Shown here piece by piece: positions 10,641 through 22,145 of a stretch of DNA of 64,000 bases (position 1 is its first letter; the number at the start of each line of letters is the position of its first letter). The position numbers and the translations under genes were made by a program. The notes below the pieces were generated by a model. That model saw only the letters and a program-made list of their open reading frames with translations, was not told where the DNA came from and searched no databases. Origin of the DNA: Mycoplasmopsis pulmonis. Lineage in GTDB: Bacteria > Bacillota_I > Bacilli_A > Mycoplasmatales > Metamycoplasmataceae. The stretch lies in the NCBI RefSeq assembly GCF_900660575.1, contig NZ_LR215008.1, forward strand, positions 1-64,000. Direction: 5' to 3'.

Positions 10641-10688
10641 AAAACACCACTAAGACATTTTTTTAGACATTGTTAGTGGTGTTTTTTA
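10641..10688. terminator. Bidirectional terminator
   Basis: A perfect 10-bp stem (ACACCACTAA at 10644-10653 with TTAGTGGTGT at 10673-10682) with a 19-base loop has an A run before it and a T run after it. It ends the minus-strand gene that stops at 10718 and could also stop plus-strand transcripts. Confidence 0.85.
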
Positions 10689-10717
10689 TTATCTTTGTTT
10701 ATTCAAAAAAAGAGTTT

Positions 10718-12094
10718 TTATATACTTTTATTTTCTTCTTTTGCCAGTCCATACAACCTAATATTTTTTTCTCCTTTAGTCGCTGAATTTGTTGAACTTT
10801 CAAGGATTAAATTGATCTTTAGTGATCCATCTTTGTCGTCAATTTCTGGTGATTCAACCATCTTATATTTAATTGAAAATTTAGGATCAATTTTATATTC
10901 TTGACCCTCTTCATCAATAGGTTGGAAATCACTAAATATATCTAAAATACTTTGAGTGATTTGACTTGGTTTTTTTGATTTTAAAGTTGAATTAATTTCA
11001 ACAACTTTGCTAATTTTTAAAAGCTCTTCTTCTATTTCATTAGCAGGTAATTTAAAACCTGTTATTTCTAAAGAATTAATATTTGATACAAGCTTTCCAT
11101 TTTTAGAATTTGGCTCTTGGTCACTTGCATTATCTTGGTTTTCTTTTGAGAAAGTGTATTTTAAAATACCAGTACTTTGTAAGCTACTTTTTGATTCTAA
11201 AGAAACAAAATTAAAAGTTAAATTTTCAGGAACTTCTAAATCAAAATACTCTTTAAAAGTTTCAAGTTTTTCTTGTGCACTAGATTTATCTTTATTTGCT
11301 TTTAAAATATTTTCTTTAACTTCTCTAACACTTAAAGAACCTGGATTTTTTAGTTGAACACTTGTTATTTGTTCTGTAATTTCTGGTTTTTTAAAACCTT
11401 CAACTAGAAAAGAAAAATCTCTTTTTATTTCTTTGTGTTTTAGAGTTAGTGTTAATTTGATTCTTGCTTTTTGCTGTTCATCATTTGCTCAAAGAACTGA
11501 ATAAGTTGCAAGATATTTTGAAGAATCAAAATCACCTCTAGTTGTTGTTCAACTTAAGCCTTCACTTATGTCATTAGCGCTTTTATTTTTTAAATCACTT
11601 GCTAAAATTTGTTCTTTATTTTTAACTATTAAATTGACTTGAGTTTCTTCTAAACTTTCAAGCAATGTTTGAAAACCACTAAGTCTAATTTTTTGACTTG
11701 CACTTGGCTTACTAGAATTGTTTTCACTAACAAACATCATTAAATCAAGTGTTCCTTCAAGGTCATTTGCTTTTGCGTCTCCAGAAGCTGGTTTAAGTGA
11801 AATTTTATAGTTTTTTCTAAGATTATATTTGGTTCCTTGATCTTCTAAAATTAAATCACTTTCATTTATTGAAGTGCTGCTTGTAACTTTTGATGGCAAC
11901 ATTCTTTTAAGATAAGATGTTTCCTTAATTTTTAAAGATTTTATCTTAGTTATGTTTTCAAGCAAATCAAGAATTTTACCATCTTTATTTTTAAGTTTTC
12001 TTTGAATTAAAATATAAGAAAAACCACCAACAACTCCTAAGGTTGCTATTGCATTAAATGCTAAAAAGCTAATTAAAATTTTTTTTAGTTTCAT
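10718..12094 (-). CDS. Anchored surface protein with repeated type-17-like domains
   Basis: This 458-residue minus-strand protein has an N-terminal membrane anchor (about residues 5-30, ending IQRK) without a lipobox Cys, so it is a membrane-anchored rather than lipidated surface protein. The rest appears to be about four copies of a beta-rich module of roughly 100-120 residues. Each includes a Tyr-starting strand, an 'AND..G.L/I...L' strand and a closing 'L.GF' strand, which resembles the mycoplasma lipoprotein-associated type-17 repeat. I cannot test this by alignment. TGA codes Trp at least twice. It stands alone between its own terminator and a divergent spacer. Function is likely surface display or adhesion, not proven. 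Confidence 0.65.
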
Positions 12095-12296
12095 CTGTGT
12101 CCTGTTATAATTTTTTGTTTTTTAAAATTGTTATAGAAACTTATTAATTTTTGTAATTTACAATAAGTTTTTAAAAATATATCAAAAAAACTATTGAATT
12201 AAAAAATATATTTTTATTAATGTTTTTCATTGCGTTTTTTCAACTCTTAAAATGAAAAATTTATTCATATTTGTCAATATATCTAAAGAAAAACTT

Positions 12297-12973
12297 TTAA
12301 GCAGTTTTGATCTTTTTTTGAGAATATTTTTCTTTGTTTTTTTGAAATAGCCAAAAATAAAATTGAATTCCATAAATTACTAAAGCAATGCATTGAAAAG
12401 CAAGGGGAATATAGAAATTGTTTGCTTGATTTTTGTAGACAACAATGGCCAATGAAAAATAAATTATTCACAAGATATTAAAGGCAAACATTATTATTAC
12501 AAAAGATAAGGATAAATATTTAATAGTTTCTTTTTTAATACCAATTAAAATATTTGGAATAAAGCAAGTTGTAGTAATTAATGGAGCAATTATTGAATTA
12601 GTGAAGAATTTTTTGCTATAAAAACACCACTAATATTTAGAATAAAGAAAATAGAAACAAAGATTAAAACAAAACTTAAAGGTATGTATATTCAATTCCA
12701 TTTTTTTGTTGGTTTATATGAGTATCTATAAAGGGCATAAATAGTTAGAGTTGAAATAAAAGTTGCAATTAAATTTGAAGTTGTGATTTGAATGTTGTTG
12801 ATTAGATATCCATAGAAAAGTCAAATTGAAAAACTAAAGTGCAAAATCCAAAATGAAAAGGGATTAATTTTTTTTGTGTTTTTGCTTCGATAAATAGAAA
12901 TTAATTGTGGAAGCATAATTAGTGTAGTAACAATAACAGCAACTCAACCAACAACTTCCGTAAATTCTTTCAT
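12297..12973 (-). pseudogene. PQ-loop (SWEET/SemiSWEET-type) transporter, frameshifted
   Basis: The ATG at 12973 opens a 127-residue frame with the PQ-loop signature (LPQLISIYRSKNTKKINPFSFW, about residues 21-42) and four or so membrane helices, ending at a TAA at 12590-12592. A second frame continues immediately with a further helical bundle, including a 'FIPNIL' PQ-like turn and three helices, and stops at 12297. Adding one base to the run of six T at 12609-12614 joins both into 225 residues with a smooth junction (AKKFFTNSIIAPL). PQ-loop proteins move sugars or amino acids across membranes. Either the gene is disrupted, is switched by homopolymer slippage, or the read has a one-base error. 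Confidence 0.7.
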
Positions 12974-13060
12974 ATTAACGATTCATTATAAATGAAAATA
13001 AAACTTTTATTTTGATAAAAGGTAAAATTTAGTCTAAATAACAAAAATTTAAGGACTCAT

Positions 13061-14389
13061 GTGTTTGATAATATAGTTGCAATTTCTTCAGGGGCCAAAG
13101 TTAATCAGGCCATTTCAATAATTAGGCTCTCAGGACCTGATGTTTTTGAAATTATGAAAAAAATTTTTACTGGTAAAGTTGGAAAAGACAAAAGCATAAC
13201 TTATGGTTATATTAAAAATGACCAAGAAATAATTGATGAAGTTTTAGTGATGTGATTTAAAGGACCAAACAACTTTGTAGGAGAAGATACAGTAGAGATA
13301 AATGCTCATGGAGGAATAGTTGTTTCTACTTTAATTCTTGAAACAATAGTAGCCAATGGAGCTCGCTTAGCTGAGCCTGGTGAGTTTTCCAAAAGAGCTT
13401 TTTTAAATGGAAAATTAGATCTAGTCAAAGCAGAGGCGATCAATGATTTAATTCACTCAAAAACTGTTCAACAAGCAAAAATAAACATTAAAAAATTTGA
13501 TAGAAAAACTTCTATGTTTATCAATGATTTAATTAACAAATTAGTTTTTATTATTGGTACATGTGAGGTAAATATTGACTATCCAGAATATGATGATATT
13601 GAAGAGTTAACTTTAGAGGTTCTTTTACCTAAACTCAAAGATTTAGAAAAAGAAATTTCAAAAGCAGTTGAACTCTCTGAAAGATCACGAATTTATTTTA
13701 ACGAAATACCAATAGCAATTGTAGGAAGACCAAATGTTGGAAAATCATCTCTTTTAAATGCACTTCTTGAAGAAGATAAATCAATAGTTACAAATATTGA
13801 AGGAACAACAAGGGATGTTGTTGAGGCTCGTTTTGTTTTAAATGGTATTAACTTTTTATTAAAGGACACAGCTGGAATTAGACACTCAGAAAATGTCATT
13901 GAAAAAATAGGAATTGAAAAATCATTTAAACAAATTCAAGACTCTGAAATCATCATTCATCTTGTTTTAGAAAATCAAGATGAAGATGATTTTGAAAGAA
14001 AAATAAAAGAGCTTTCTGAAGGTAAAAAATATATTAGAGTTATTAATAAAAAAGATTTAATTTCAAAAGATAAAATTAAAAAAGATCAAATATATATTTC
14101 AGCTTTAAAAGGTGAAATATCAGAGCTTGAAAAAGCAATTTTATTCGAATATCAAAACATTGATTTAGATGATTTTAGAATGATTCAAAATACTCGTCAA
14201 TTAGCCTTAATAAAATCATCTCTTTTTTCAATTCAAGAAGCCATAAAAGGACTTGAGCAAGGCTACACTCCTGATGTAGTAATTGTTGATATAACTAAAG
14301 CTTGAGAAGATTTGGTAAATATTGTAGGTAGAGCAGATAATGAAAAATTGCTTGATTCAATGTTTTCTAATTTTTGCCTTGGTAAATAA
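13061..14389 (+). CDS. mnmE: tRNA modification GTPase MnmE (TrmE)
   Basis: MnmE works with MnmG to add (carboxy)methylaminomethyl groups at wobble uridine 34 of tRNAs. The 442-residue frame shows the N-terminal tetrahydrofolate-binding domain ('HGGIVV', '[24 protein letters not shown]'), the G domain with [19 protein letters not shown] and NKKD motifs, and the invariant C-terminal CxGK (here FCLGK). TGA codes Trp at two sites. I chose the GTG at 13061, eight bases after AAGGA; the ATG two bases earlier is out of frame. tatD follows after 45 bases. Confidence 0.96.
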
Positions 14390-14434
14390 AATTTATTTGA
14401 ATCTAAATTAAAACTAACTTATAATAAAAAAACT

Positions 14435-15193
14435 ATGTCATATATAGATTTACACACTCACCCATTTAAAGAGTATTATGATGAACCTGAAAAGGAAATT
14501 GAAAGCTGATATTCTCAAGGAATTAAAAAACTTTTTTTTGTCTCTTGCGATTACAAAGAGATGGATCAAGTAATAAAAGCCTCTGAAAAATATGATTACA
14601 TTTTTCCTGTTTTAGGAACTCATCCCTCTAGTGCCGCTGGTAAAAAAGATGGTGAGTATTTAGCTAAAAAAATTACAAAAAGAACTGTTGCAATTGGTGA
14701 AATAGGTCTTGATTATCATCATCCCAAAAACCCTCCTAGAAAGGTTCAAATTGAATCATTTATTTCGCAGCTCGATGTTGCATTAAAACACAACTTACCA
14801 GTGATTATTCATTGTCGAGAAACCTTCGATGATATCTATGAAATTTTGTCTAATCCAAAGTATGAAAATATGCAAATTATTTTTCATACTTTTAGTGGAA
14901 ATAGAGACTGAGCTCAAAAGTTATTAAACAAAAATTTTTACTTATCTTTTAGCGGAGTTTTAACTTTTAAAAATGCTCAAGAAACAAGAGAAGTTTTAAA
15001 AATAACTCCACTAGAAAAAATCTTTTTTGAAACTGACTCTCCATATCTTGCGCCAGTGCCTTATAGAGGAAAGCAAAATAAATCTACATATGTAAAAGAA
15101 GTTTACAAACTAGCTAGTGAAATTTTAAACATTGATGAGCAAAAGTTAATTGCTCAAGTTGAGCAAAATGTTAAAAAGGTTTTTGGAGTTTAA
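14435..15193 (+). CDS. tatD: TatD-family metal-dependent deoxyribonuclease
   Basis: The 252-residue TIM-barrel protein carries the TatD metal ligands: HTH at residues 7-9, the Glu in AIGEIGLDYH (about 90-99), IIHCR, HTFSG and the final ETDSPYLAP. These enzymes cleave DNA 3' ends and act in repair or DNA turnover. TGA is Trp at 14507-14509 and again in the HTFSGNRDW stretch. The stop is followed with no gap by the GTG of rsmA, an order (tatD-rsmA) kept in many Firmicutes. Confidence 0.95.
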
Positions 15194-15952
15194 GTGAGAG
15201 CAAAAAAACGCTTTGGTCAAAATTTTTTAATTGACCAAAATATCATTAATAAAATTGTTGATAGTAGTGAAGTTGAAAATCGAAATATTATTGAAATAGG
15301 TCCAGGTAAAGGAGCTTTAACCAAGATTTTGGTAAAAAAAGCTAATAAAGTTTTGGCCTATGAAATTGACCAAGATATGGTTAATATTTTGAATCAACAA
15401 ATAAGCTCAAAAAATTTTGTTTTAATTAACAAAGATTTTTTAAAAGAAGAATTTGATAAATCACAAAACTACAACATAGTTGCAAATATTCCTTACTACA
15501 TAACAAGTGACATTATTTTTAAAATTATTGAAAACCATCAGATTTTTGATCAAGCAACTTTAATGGTTCAAAAAGAAGTGGCTTTAAGAATTTTGGCTAA
15601 ACAAAATGATAGTGAATTTTCCAAACTTTCTCTTTCTGTTCAATTTTTCTTTGATGTGTTTTTAATTTGCGATGTAAGCAAAAACTCTTTTAGACCTATT
15701 CCCAAAGTTGACTCAGCTGTCATAAAACTAGTAAAGAAAAAAAATAAAGACTTCTCGCTATGAAAAGAGTATTTTGAATTTTTAAAAATTGCTTTTTCAT
15801 CTAGAAGAAAAACTCTTTTAAATAATTTAAAATATTTCTTTAATGAGCAAAAAATTTTGAAGTTTTTTGAATTGAAAAATTATGATCCAAAAGTTAGAGC
15901 TCAAAATATTAAAAATGAAGATTTCTATGCTTTATTTTTAGAACTGAGGTAA
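15194..15952 (+). CDS. rsmA: 16S rRNA dimethyladenosine transferase RsmA (KsgA)
   Basis: RsmA dimethylates two adjacent adenines in helix 45 of 16S rRNA. The 252-residue protein has the N-terminal KKRFGQNFLID, the SAM-binding EIGPGKGALT (about residues 35-44), acidic motif II (AYEID), and the catalytic NIPYYIT motif (about 98-104), followed by the C-terminal 'FRPIPKVDSAVI' block and a helical tail. Start is GTG directly after the tatD stop. Full length; TGA is Trp in the tail. Confidence 0.96.
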
Positions 15953-15955
15953 ATA

Positions 15956-16315
15956 ATGTGAAAAATACTAGCAAATGTTGATAATCCTTTTTATCAAAAA
16001 GGACTTAAAAAACTTTTTGATGTTATTCCTTTATGGGCAAACATAATTTTTATAATTATTTTTTTATCTCTATCAATTTTTTTATTTTTTTGATTCTTTA
16101 AAAAAACAAAAGATACTATGAAAAACTATAAAAAAGAACAGCTTGAGGAATATAGAAATAAATATCCAAAAAATAAAAACATCTCTTATGAACAAACAGG
16201 AATGTTTATTCCACCTTTGGTAAGAATAAAAACTTATTGACCTATTTTTGTTGCAATAGTTTTTGCCTTTATTGGAATTTCTTGAGCTGTTGGATCAACT
16301 ATTTCTACTCTATAA
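15956..16315 (+). CDS. Small two-helix membrane protein
   Basis: This 119-residue protein is not one I recognise. It has one membrane segment at about residues 28-48 (IIFIIIFLSLSIFLFFWFF), a charged linker of about 45 residues rich in Lys/Tyr/Asn, and a second segment near the C-terminus (about 96-115). The start lies three bases after the rsmA stop and TGA is its second codon (MW). Genuine coding is supported by tight spacing, hydrophobic periodicity and Trp-TGA at sensible membrane-edge positions. No function can be assigned. Confidence 0.7.
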
Positions 16316-16409
16316 ACTCTTTTTTTAACTTGTTTTTAAGTAAAATTTTTTTTCTTTGTTATTCTTTTAAGTAGTACTTTTTAAAAAGTATGAAAAATAA
16401 AGTAAAAAA

Positions 16410-16478
16410 TAAATTATTACTGAACGGGTGTTGTTTTCAATTTAGAGCCTGTTTGGTTATAGATTTGGAGAAACATAC
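16410..16478 (+). promoter_or_regulatory. Promoter and 5' hairpin of the PTS permease gene
   Basis: A TAAATT that could serve as -10 lies at 16410-16415, placing the transcript start near 16421. Exactly there, TGAACGGG (16421-16428) can pair with CCTGTTTG (16448-16455), using G-U pairs, to form a hairpin with a 19-base loop. The ribosome site is TGGAGAA (16466-16472). It does not match the ribonucleic antiterminator sequence of Bacillus ptsG/sac operons as I know it. A leader structure at the very 5' end suggests transcript stability or regulation. Confidence 0.4.
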
Positions 16479-18854
16479 ATGACGATTTTAAAAAAGCTTA
16501 ATTTTAGAAAAGAGAAATCCGAAAAATCTAAAATTAACAATAATTCAGGAAAGTTAAAAAAACTTTTATCAAAAATTTCTGGTGCATTTATGCTTCCTAT
16601 TGCGATTATGTCAATAGCCGGAATTTTTCTTGGTGTAGGAGCTGCCATTGCCACTGGATCAGGTGCCAATGAAGGACTAAAACTTTTTGGTCTTTTTATT
16701 CAAAATATGGGAGATCCTATTTTTAGCTCCTTACCACTTCTTTTTGCAGCCGCCTTTGTTATAGCCTTCACGGAGGAAGCTGGAGCAGCAGTTTTTGCTG
16801 CAATAATAGCTTATCTTGTTTTTTCTGCCCTTCAAGCAGCTTTGATTGAGCCTTTAAGAGATAGTGCTCAAAAAATTATAGGATATAAAGTTCTTTTTGA
16901 ATCTGCAGGAAGAGATCCAGAAAGTCTAATAAGGCTAGTAGGAAGTTCTGTTGGATTTACAACACTTCAAACTTCTGTTTTTGGTGGTATATCTGTTGGA
17001 TTAATCACCTCATATTTATATAATAAATTTCACAAAATTCAATTTCACCCAGCTTTTTCATTTTTTGCTGGTAAAAGATTTGTTCCACTAGTTGCTATTT
17101 TAGCTATGGTTCCTCTTTCACTTACATTCTTGTTATTCTGACCATGAGTTGGAAAAGGACTTTCAGTTTTTGGAACTGCACTAGGTAAAGTTCCATATGG
17201 AATTGAATCATTTATATTTGGATTTATTGAAAGATCACTAATTCCATTTGGACTTCACCACGTGTTTTATGCACCTCTATGATATTCAAATGCTGGAGGA
17301 GATGCTGCAACAGCACTAAGTCAATGACAACAAGCTGGAAATCAATTTGTTGAAAGTGCAGGATTTACAGCCGCAAATATTCAAGAGTTAATAGACTCTA
17401 TTACAAAAAATGCTGATAAATGAGTAGGAGACTCAACTGGATGACAAGCAGTTAATTCTCTTAACTTTAATGTAGTTAGCTTCAGAAAACAAGGATCAAG
17501 CGAAGTTCAAACTTTAAGAGTTCTAGATTTTTTTGCTCAAGAATTTGGTATTAAACTAGGAAGATTCTTGCAAGGGAAATATGTATTTATGTCAATGGGG
17601 TTACCAGCTGCTGCTTTTGCAATGGTTATGGCAGCACCTAAAGAAAATAGAAAAGTTGCTTTTGCTTCTCTTGCACCAGCTGCCTTTACTTGTTTTCTAA
17701 CAGGAATTACAGAACCTCTTGAATTTACATTCTTACTTCTTTCACCATTTTTATTCTGAGGATTCCATGCGTTTATGTGTGCTCTAGCATTTCTATTAAT
17801 GAATGTTCTAGGAGCTCACATCGGAATGACATTTTCAGGTGGATTTATTGACTATGTAATTTACGGACTAATTCCAATTCAAAAAGGAACTCATGCTTAT
17901 TGAGTATATGTTGTAGCACCATTTTATGCACCAATTTATTTCTTTGTTTTCTACTTCTGAATCAAGTTTAAAAATCTTGATACACCAGGAAGGGGGCAAA
18001 ATATCAAATTATTTACAAAAAAAGATTTTAGAAATAAAAATAAAAACAAAAATTTAGTCGATCCTCAAGTAAGAGCTGTTGTTCTAGGGCTAGGGGGATG
18101 AGATAACATCACTAAATATGAAAACTGTGCTTCAAGGCTAAGATATGATGTTGTTGATTTTTCGAAAATTGATGAAAATAGAATTAAATCAGCAGGAGCA
18201 ACTGCTATTAGAAGAGTTGGTTCAAACCATATTCAAATTATTGTAGGTTCTATAGCTGAGCCGCTAAATCAAAGAGTTAAAGCAAGCATTGGTCAAAGTT
18301 TAGAAAAAGATTCAAAACAAAGTGATTCAAATGATAAAAATTCAACATCAAAAGCTAATTTAGAAAATCCAAAAACTCAAAATAAAAATCTTTCAGTTTA
18401 TTCTGTTTTTGAAGGTAATTCTCATTCAATAGTTGAACTTAATGATGGAGTTTTTTCAGAAAAAATGCTAGGAGACGGAGTTTTTGTTGAACCTAATGAA
18501 TTTAAAGGTCTTCAAAAAGTTTATGCTCCTGTAAGTGGAAAATTAGTAACTCTTTTTGAAACCAAACATGCCTATGGAATTACAACTAATGAAGGAATTG
18601 AAATTCTAGTTCACATTGGTGTTGATACAGTTAATTTAAAAGGTCAAGGATTTAAAACTAATTTAGTTCAAGGCCAAGATGTAAAAATTGGAGATGTTTT
18701 AGCTGAAGTTGACTATGACTTTTTATCAAAACAAAACTTACCAAGTATGTCAACTATTGTTGTTATAACAAACATGGAACAAAGTAAAATAACTAATCTA
18801 AAACAAGGGCCAGTTGCCTTAAATCAAAAATTATTTGATCTTGAACAAAACTAA
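16479..18854 (+). CDS. ptsG: PTS glucose-type permease, domains IIC-IIB-IIA
   Basis: The 791-residue protein imports and phosphorylates a hexose, most likely glucose or N-acetylglucosamine. Order is IIC (about residues 20-500; many helices, with the conserved [10 protein letters not shown] segment), IIB (about 525-600; phosphocysteine Cys550 in the NCASRLR motif) and IIA (about 650-785; HxxxE-type histidines His697 and His712 in [10 protein letters not shown]). A Ser/Lys/Asn-rich linker separates IIB and IIA. TGA encodes Trp many times. It is a monocistronic unit with its own leader and a strong terminator. Sugar specificity cannot be decided by eye; the IIC loop is unusually rich in inserted residues near 290-350. 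Confidence 0.93.
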
Positions 18855-18866
18855 TTTCTTAAAGTC

Positions 18867-18910
18867 AAAAAAGTGCTTAATCAACTATAAAAAGTTGAAA
18901 GCACTTTTTT
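18867..18910 (+). terminator. Terminator after ptsG
   Basis: A long two-part stem (AAAAAAGTGCTT with AAAGCACTTTTTT, inner CAACT with AGTTG) ends in six T. It can work in both directions. Confidence 0.85.
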
Positions 18911-19538
18911 ATATCAAATAACTTATTTTATTCAAAGAAAAGCGTCTAAAAATTAATAGAATAAATTTACAAAAAAAGCTTTTTAAAAGATAGCTTTGAA
19001 TTAAAAAAATTAGAGATGTTTTTTGAAAATTAAAGTTAAAAAACAATTTAAAAAATTGCATATATCAAAGTCAAAATTTTCAAAAATTTACTTGTAAAAA
19101 AACTACTAAAAAAAAGAGTGTTTTTTTATTTAGATGCTCCATAAAATTAAAGCCAATATTGATCAAATTATTGCTTGTTAAAAATAATTATTAAATATGA
19201 TATTTTTAAATTAAATAGCAAAAGAGTATTTGTATAAATGATGAATAAAAAAGTAAATTTTGTGCAAAAAAATGTGCTTGAAAAACTTTTGAAGATTTAA
19301 TAAAAAATGTAATTTTAAATATATTTTTTTAAGCTTAGAAAAATAGAAATCGTCTTTAAATATTAATGGCCTTTTAAAGATAAAATTTAAAAAAATTTTT
19401 AGTTTTTCAAAATGCAAAATTTTGTTAGATTTTAATTTGTTAATTAAATAAAAAAAGTTAGAACTTCTAAATTATAAAATAAGCATTTTTTAATATGAAA
19501 AAACAATTCATTAAATAGTCTTTGAATTCATTATTTGC
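18911..19538. other. 630-base gene-free A+T-rich stretch
   Basis: I see no supported gene in this stretch; the longest frames are broken and low in coding character. It consists mostly of A and T runs. Its right end forms the upstream region of the M23-like lipoprotein and leads into a 19-T tract. It may be the relic of a lost gene. Confidence 0.5.
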
Positions 19539-19566
19539 TTTTTTTTTTTTTTTTTTTGAATAAGAT
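19539..19566 (+). promoter_or_regulatory. Poly-T(19) tract next to a -10-like box
   Basis: Nineteen consecutive T (19539-19557) lie just upstream of TAAGAT (19561-19566), a plausible -10 box, and only 16 bases before the lipoprotein ATG. In mycoplasma surface-protein families such as vlp of M. hyorhinis, length changes of a homopolymer in the promoter spacer switch transcription. The arrangement here is similar in kind, although a clear -35 box is not seen. Confidence 0.5.
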
Positions 19567-19573
19567 AACCTTT

Positions 19574-21874
19574 ATGACTCAAAAAGAAAAAAAGCAAAAA
19601 AATAAATTTAAAAAGTTAATTAAATTATTATCACTAGGCATAGCATTGCCATTGGTAGCTTCTTTTGGTGTTGTTGCTTGTTCAACACCAACACAAAAAG
19701 AAAATCAAACAAATTCTGATACAAGCCAAAGTACAAATCAACCAGATAAAAATGATAGTTCAACTTCTTTAATAAAAACTCATAAAGAACTAGCAATTGA
19801 TCACAATAAATCAGCTTATCAATTAAATAAATTTTTAGAGTTAAAACTTGACAAACATATAAAAGTTGAAATTGAAAATAATCTAGATGTTTCTAATGTT
19901 TTGGCTGAGCATTTTAATTCAAATGGTCAATGAAAAAAATTAAAACTTAATACAAGTGCACTAGAGAGTGATGAAGTTAAAAATATACTAAAAGCAAATA
20001 AAATAGATCTAACTAAATTTAAATTTTACATAAATGAAAATTCAATTTTAGTTGATGAACAAGACTCTAGAAAAATCAATTTTAACATTCACATTAATGC
20101 AGTTGAAACAAAGGAAAATTTTAAACTTTTTTCATCTCATATAATTGAATCAACTTATTCAGGATTTAAGAAAAATCCAAGTGAATTAAGAAATATGAGT
20201 GCACTAGAAAAATTCATTGAAGACAACCCACAAAAAATTTCATTAAAAAGTGATAAAAATCAAAATGACATTTCATTTTTTGACATCCAAGAAGAGTTTA
20301 GAAAACTTGAAGATGATGATTTTGAAAAGCTATTGGTTAAAAGAAAAGATCTACTTAAAAAATATTTCGATTTACAAAATTTAGAAAATAAAAATGAAGC
20401 TATTAACTTTAAAGTAAATAAAGTTTATATAGATAATAACAAAGAAAATACATTAGCTATTAATCTTAGAATAATAAGAGCTAAGCTAAAAGAAGTTTTA
20501 ATTCGACAACAAGATCAAAGTTTAGCTAAAAGAAAAGTAACAGTCTTTACTTCAAAAGAAATGATTTTTAAAGTTTCTAAAGACACTGGTGCTATGAGAG
20601 TTAAAAAAGATGATTTAGAATTTATAAAAGCAAATGCTAAATTAAGAGCTTTTGACTATAGCTCTGCTTACAACTTTGATTTTGAAAATATGGAAGATTC
20701 TCTTTCAAAAGTTATTGTTGATTCAACTCATAAAAAACTTAAATACAAAGTTTTAGATGTTACTAAAAATGATCAATATACAAGATCATGAAAAGTAAAA
20801 ATTACTAGCATAAGTGAAGATCCAAACTTAGACAAAATTGAATTTGTAAAAAACTTTGAAGTTCCTGAAAGAGCTTACATTTTTAATCAAGAACTTCAAG
20901 ATGTAAATAAAAACTATTCAATGGATCTAGGAGAGTTTCAAGCTAACCAATTAACTGAAGTAACTGATTCTCTAAGACAAAGACTTCAAAGCCCAATTGT
21001 CTCTGGAGGTTGACTTGATATTAGAAGCATTTATCATGCTAGAAAAGTTTTAGAAGTTACAAAACAACTTCATTTAGCAGAAGATGTTCTAGTTGAAAAA
21101 GGAACTAAAATTTTAGCTCCTTTTGATGGTGAAATTGTTGCAGCTTATTATTTAAAATCAGAACGCATTGGTTATGGTATTGGAACAGTTACAATTCTTA
21201 AAGTTAAGAAAAAAGATTTAATAGGACATGTAGATCAAAGTGTAATTGATAATGAATTAGCTGAAACAGATAGCATTTTCATAAGTTTTATCCACTTAGA
21301 TGATTCATATCTAAAAGAGCTAGGCACTGTTAAAGAATACAAAAGTAATATAGTTGGAAGAAAGCAAGAAAGAATAACTGCTGCTGTTGAAGAAATAAGT
21401 GCCAAAAGTCCTAAAAAAGTTAAAAAAGGTGATGTCATTGGCATTGTAGGAACTATTCAAAATAATGGTGGATGAGTTCCACATGTCCATGTTGAAGTTT
21501 ATTATGGTAGTTCTAACTGATACACTAAAGAAGGAATAAAACAAGGACTATGACAACGAGGAATTCATAGCAATACTCCTTTATACAATTCTTATGATTC
21601 AAGCAAGCCTGAATTTAATCCTTTGGCATTAAAACCTCAAGCTGTAACTTATGCTAGAAGTAAACTTTATCACAAAATAGATGATCCTAGTACTCTAGCT
21701 CCAGGTGAGATAATTGATGAAAAATATGATAGAAGAATTTTCTATAATGACTACATAGCTTATAGACAATATGGAGTTTTAAATCCTAATTTATTTTTTA
21801 GATTTAACGGAAGTTCATCTTTAAAATTCAATATTTTTGATATTTTTCCTAACTTAGAAGAAGAACAAGAATAA
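19574..21874 (+). CDS. Surface lipoprotein with M23-type metallopeptidase domain
   Basis: The 766-residue product has a lipobox ending in Cys36 (VVAC) after a basic signal. A charged, helical region follows (about 60-450). The C-terminal third resembles the M23/LytM fold: His500 and Asp504 (HLAED), the turn 'VEKGTKILAPFDGEIV', His574, the 'VKKGDVIGIVGT' strand and the HxH pair His637/His639 in PHVHVEVYY. These are the zinc ligands and catalytic His of M23 endopeptidases. Mollicutes have no peptidoglycan, so the target may be a host or competitor polymer, or the domain may only bind. The start is the ATG at 19574; no ribosome site precedes it and a -10 box lies eight bases upstream, so the transcript may be leaderless. 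Confidence 0.8.
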
Positions 21875-22131
21875 AACAAAGCTTTTTAATCTAAAAATTC
21901 TTATACATTACAAATGTTTATCCTAAAAAAAGCTTAGAAAAAAGATGTAAATTTTACAAAAAAAATAATAAAAATTAAGCTCAAACAAAGCTTATAAATT
22001 GAGTTTTTACCTCAACAAAAAGACTTTAAATTAATTATTTTATATGGAAAAAATTTTTGAATTTATGTCTTTTATATTAGCTTTTATAGGGCAAAAGTAG
22101 TCCAAAAATGAAAAAAAGCCAATAAAATTTG

Positions 22132-22145
22132 TATAATATACCCCT
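22132..22145 (+). promoter_or_regulatory. -10 box directly before a lipoprotein start
   Basis: A perfect TATAAT at 22132-22137 ends eight bases before the ATG at 22146. A transcript starting at the normal distance would begin at or next to the ATG and have no ribosome site, that is, a leaderless mRNA. The preceding spacer (21875-22131) holds weak hairpins, one with a T run near 22003-22007, and no gene. Confidence 0.55.

Noticed and set aside
10695-11357. Plus-strand frames inside 10695-11357
   Set aside because: They are antisense shadows of the minus-strand repeat protein at 10718-12094, which has a membrane anchor, repeat pattern, Trp-TGA use and a terminator.
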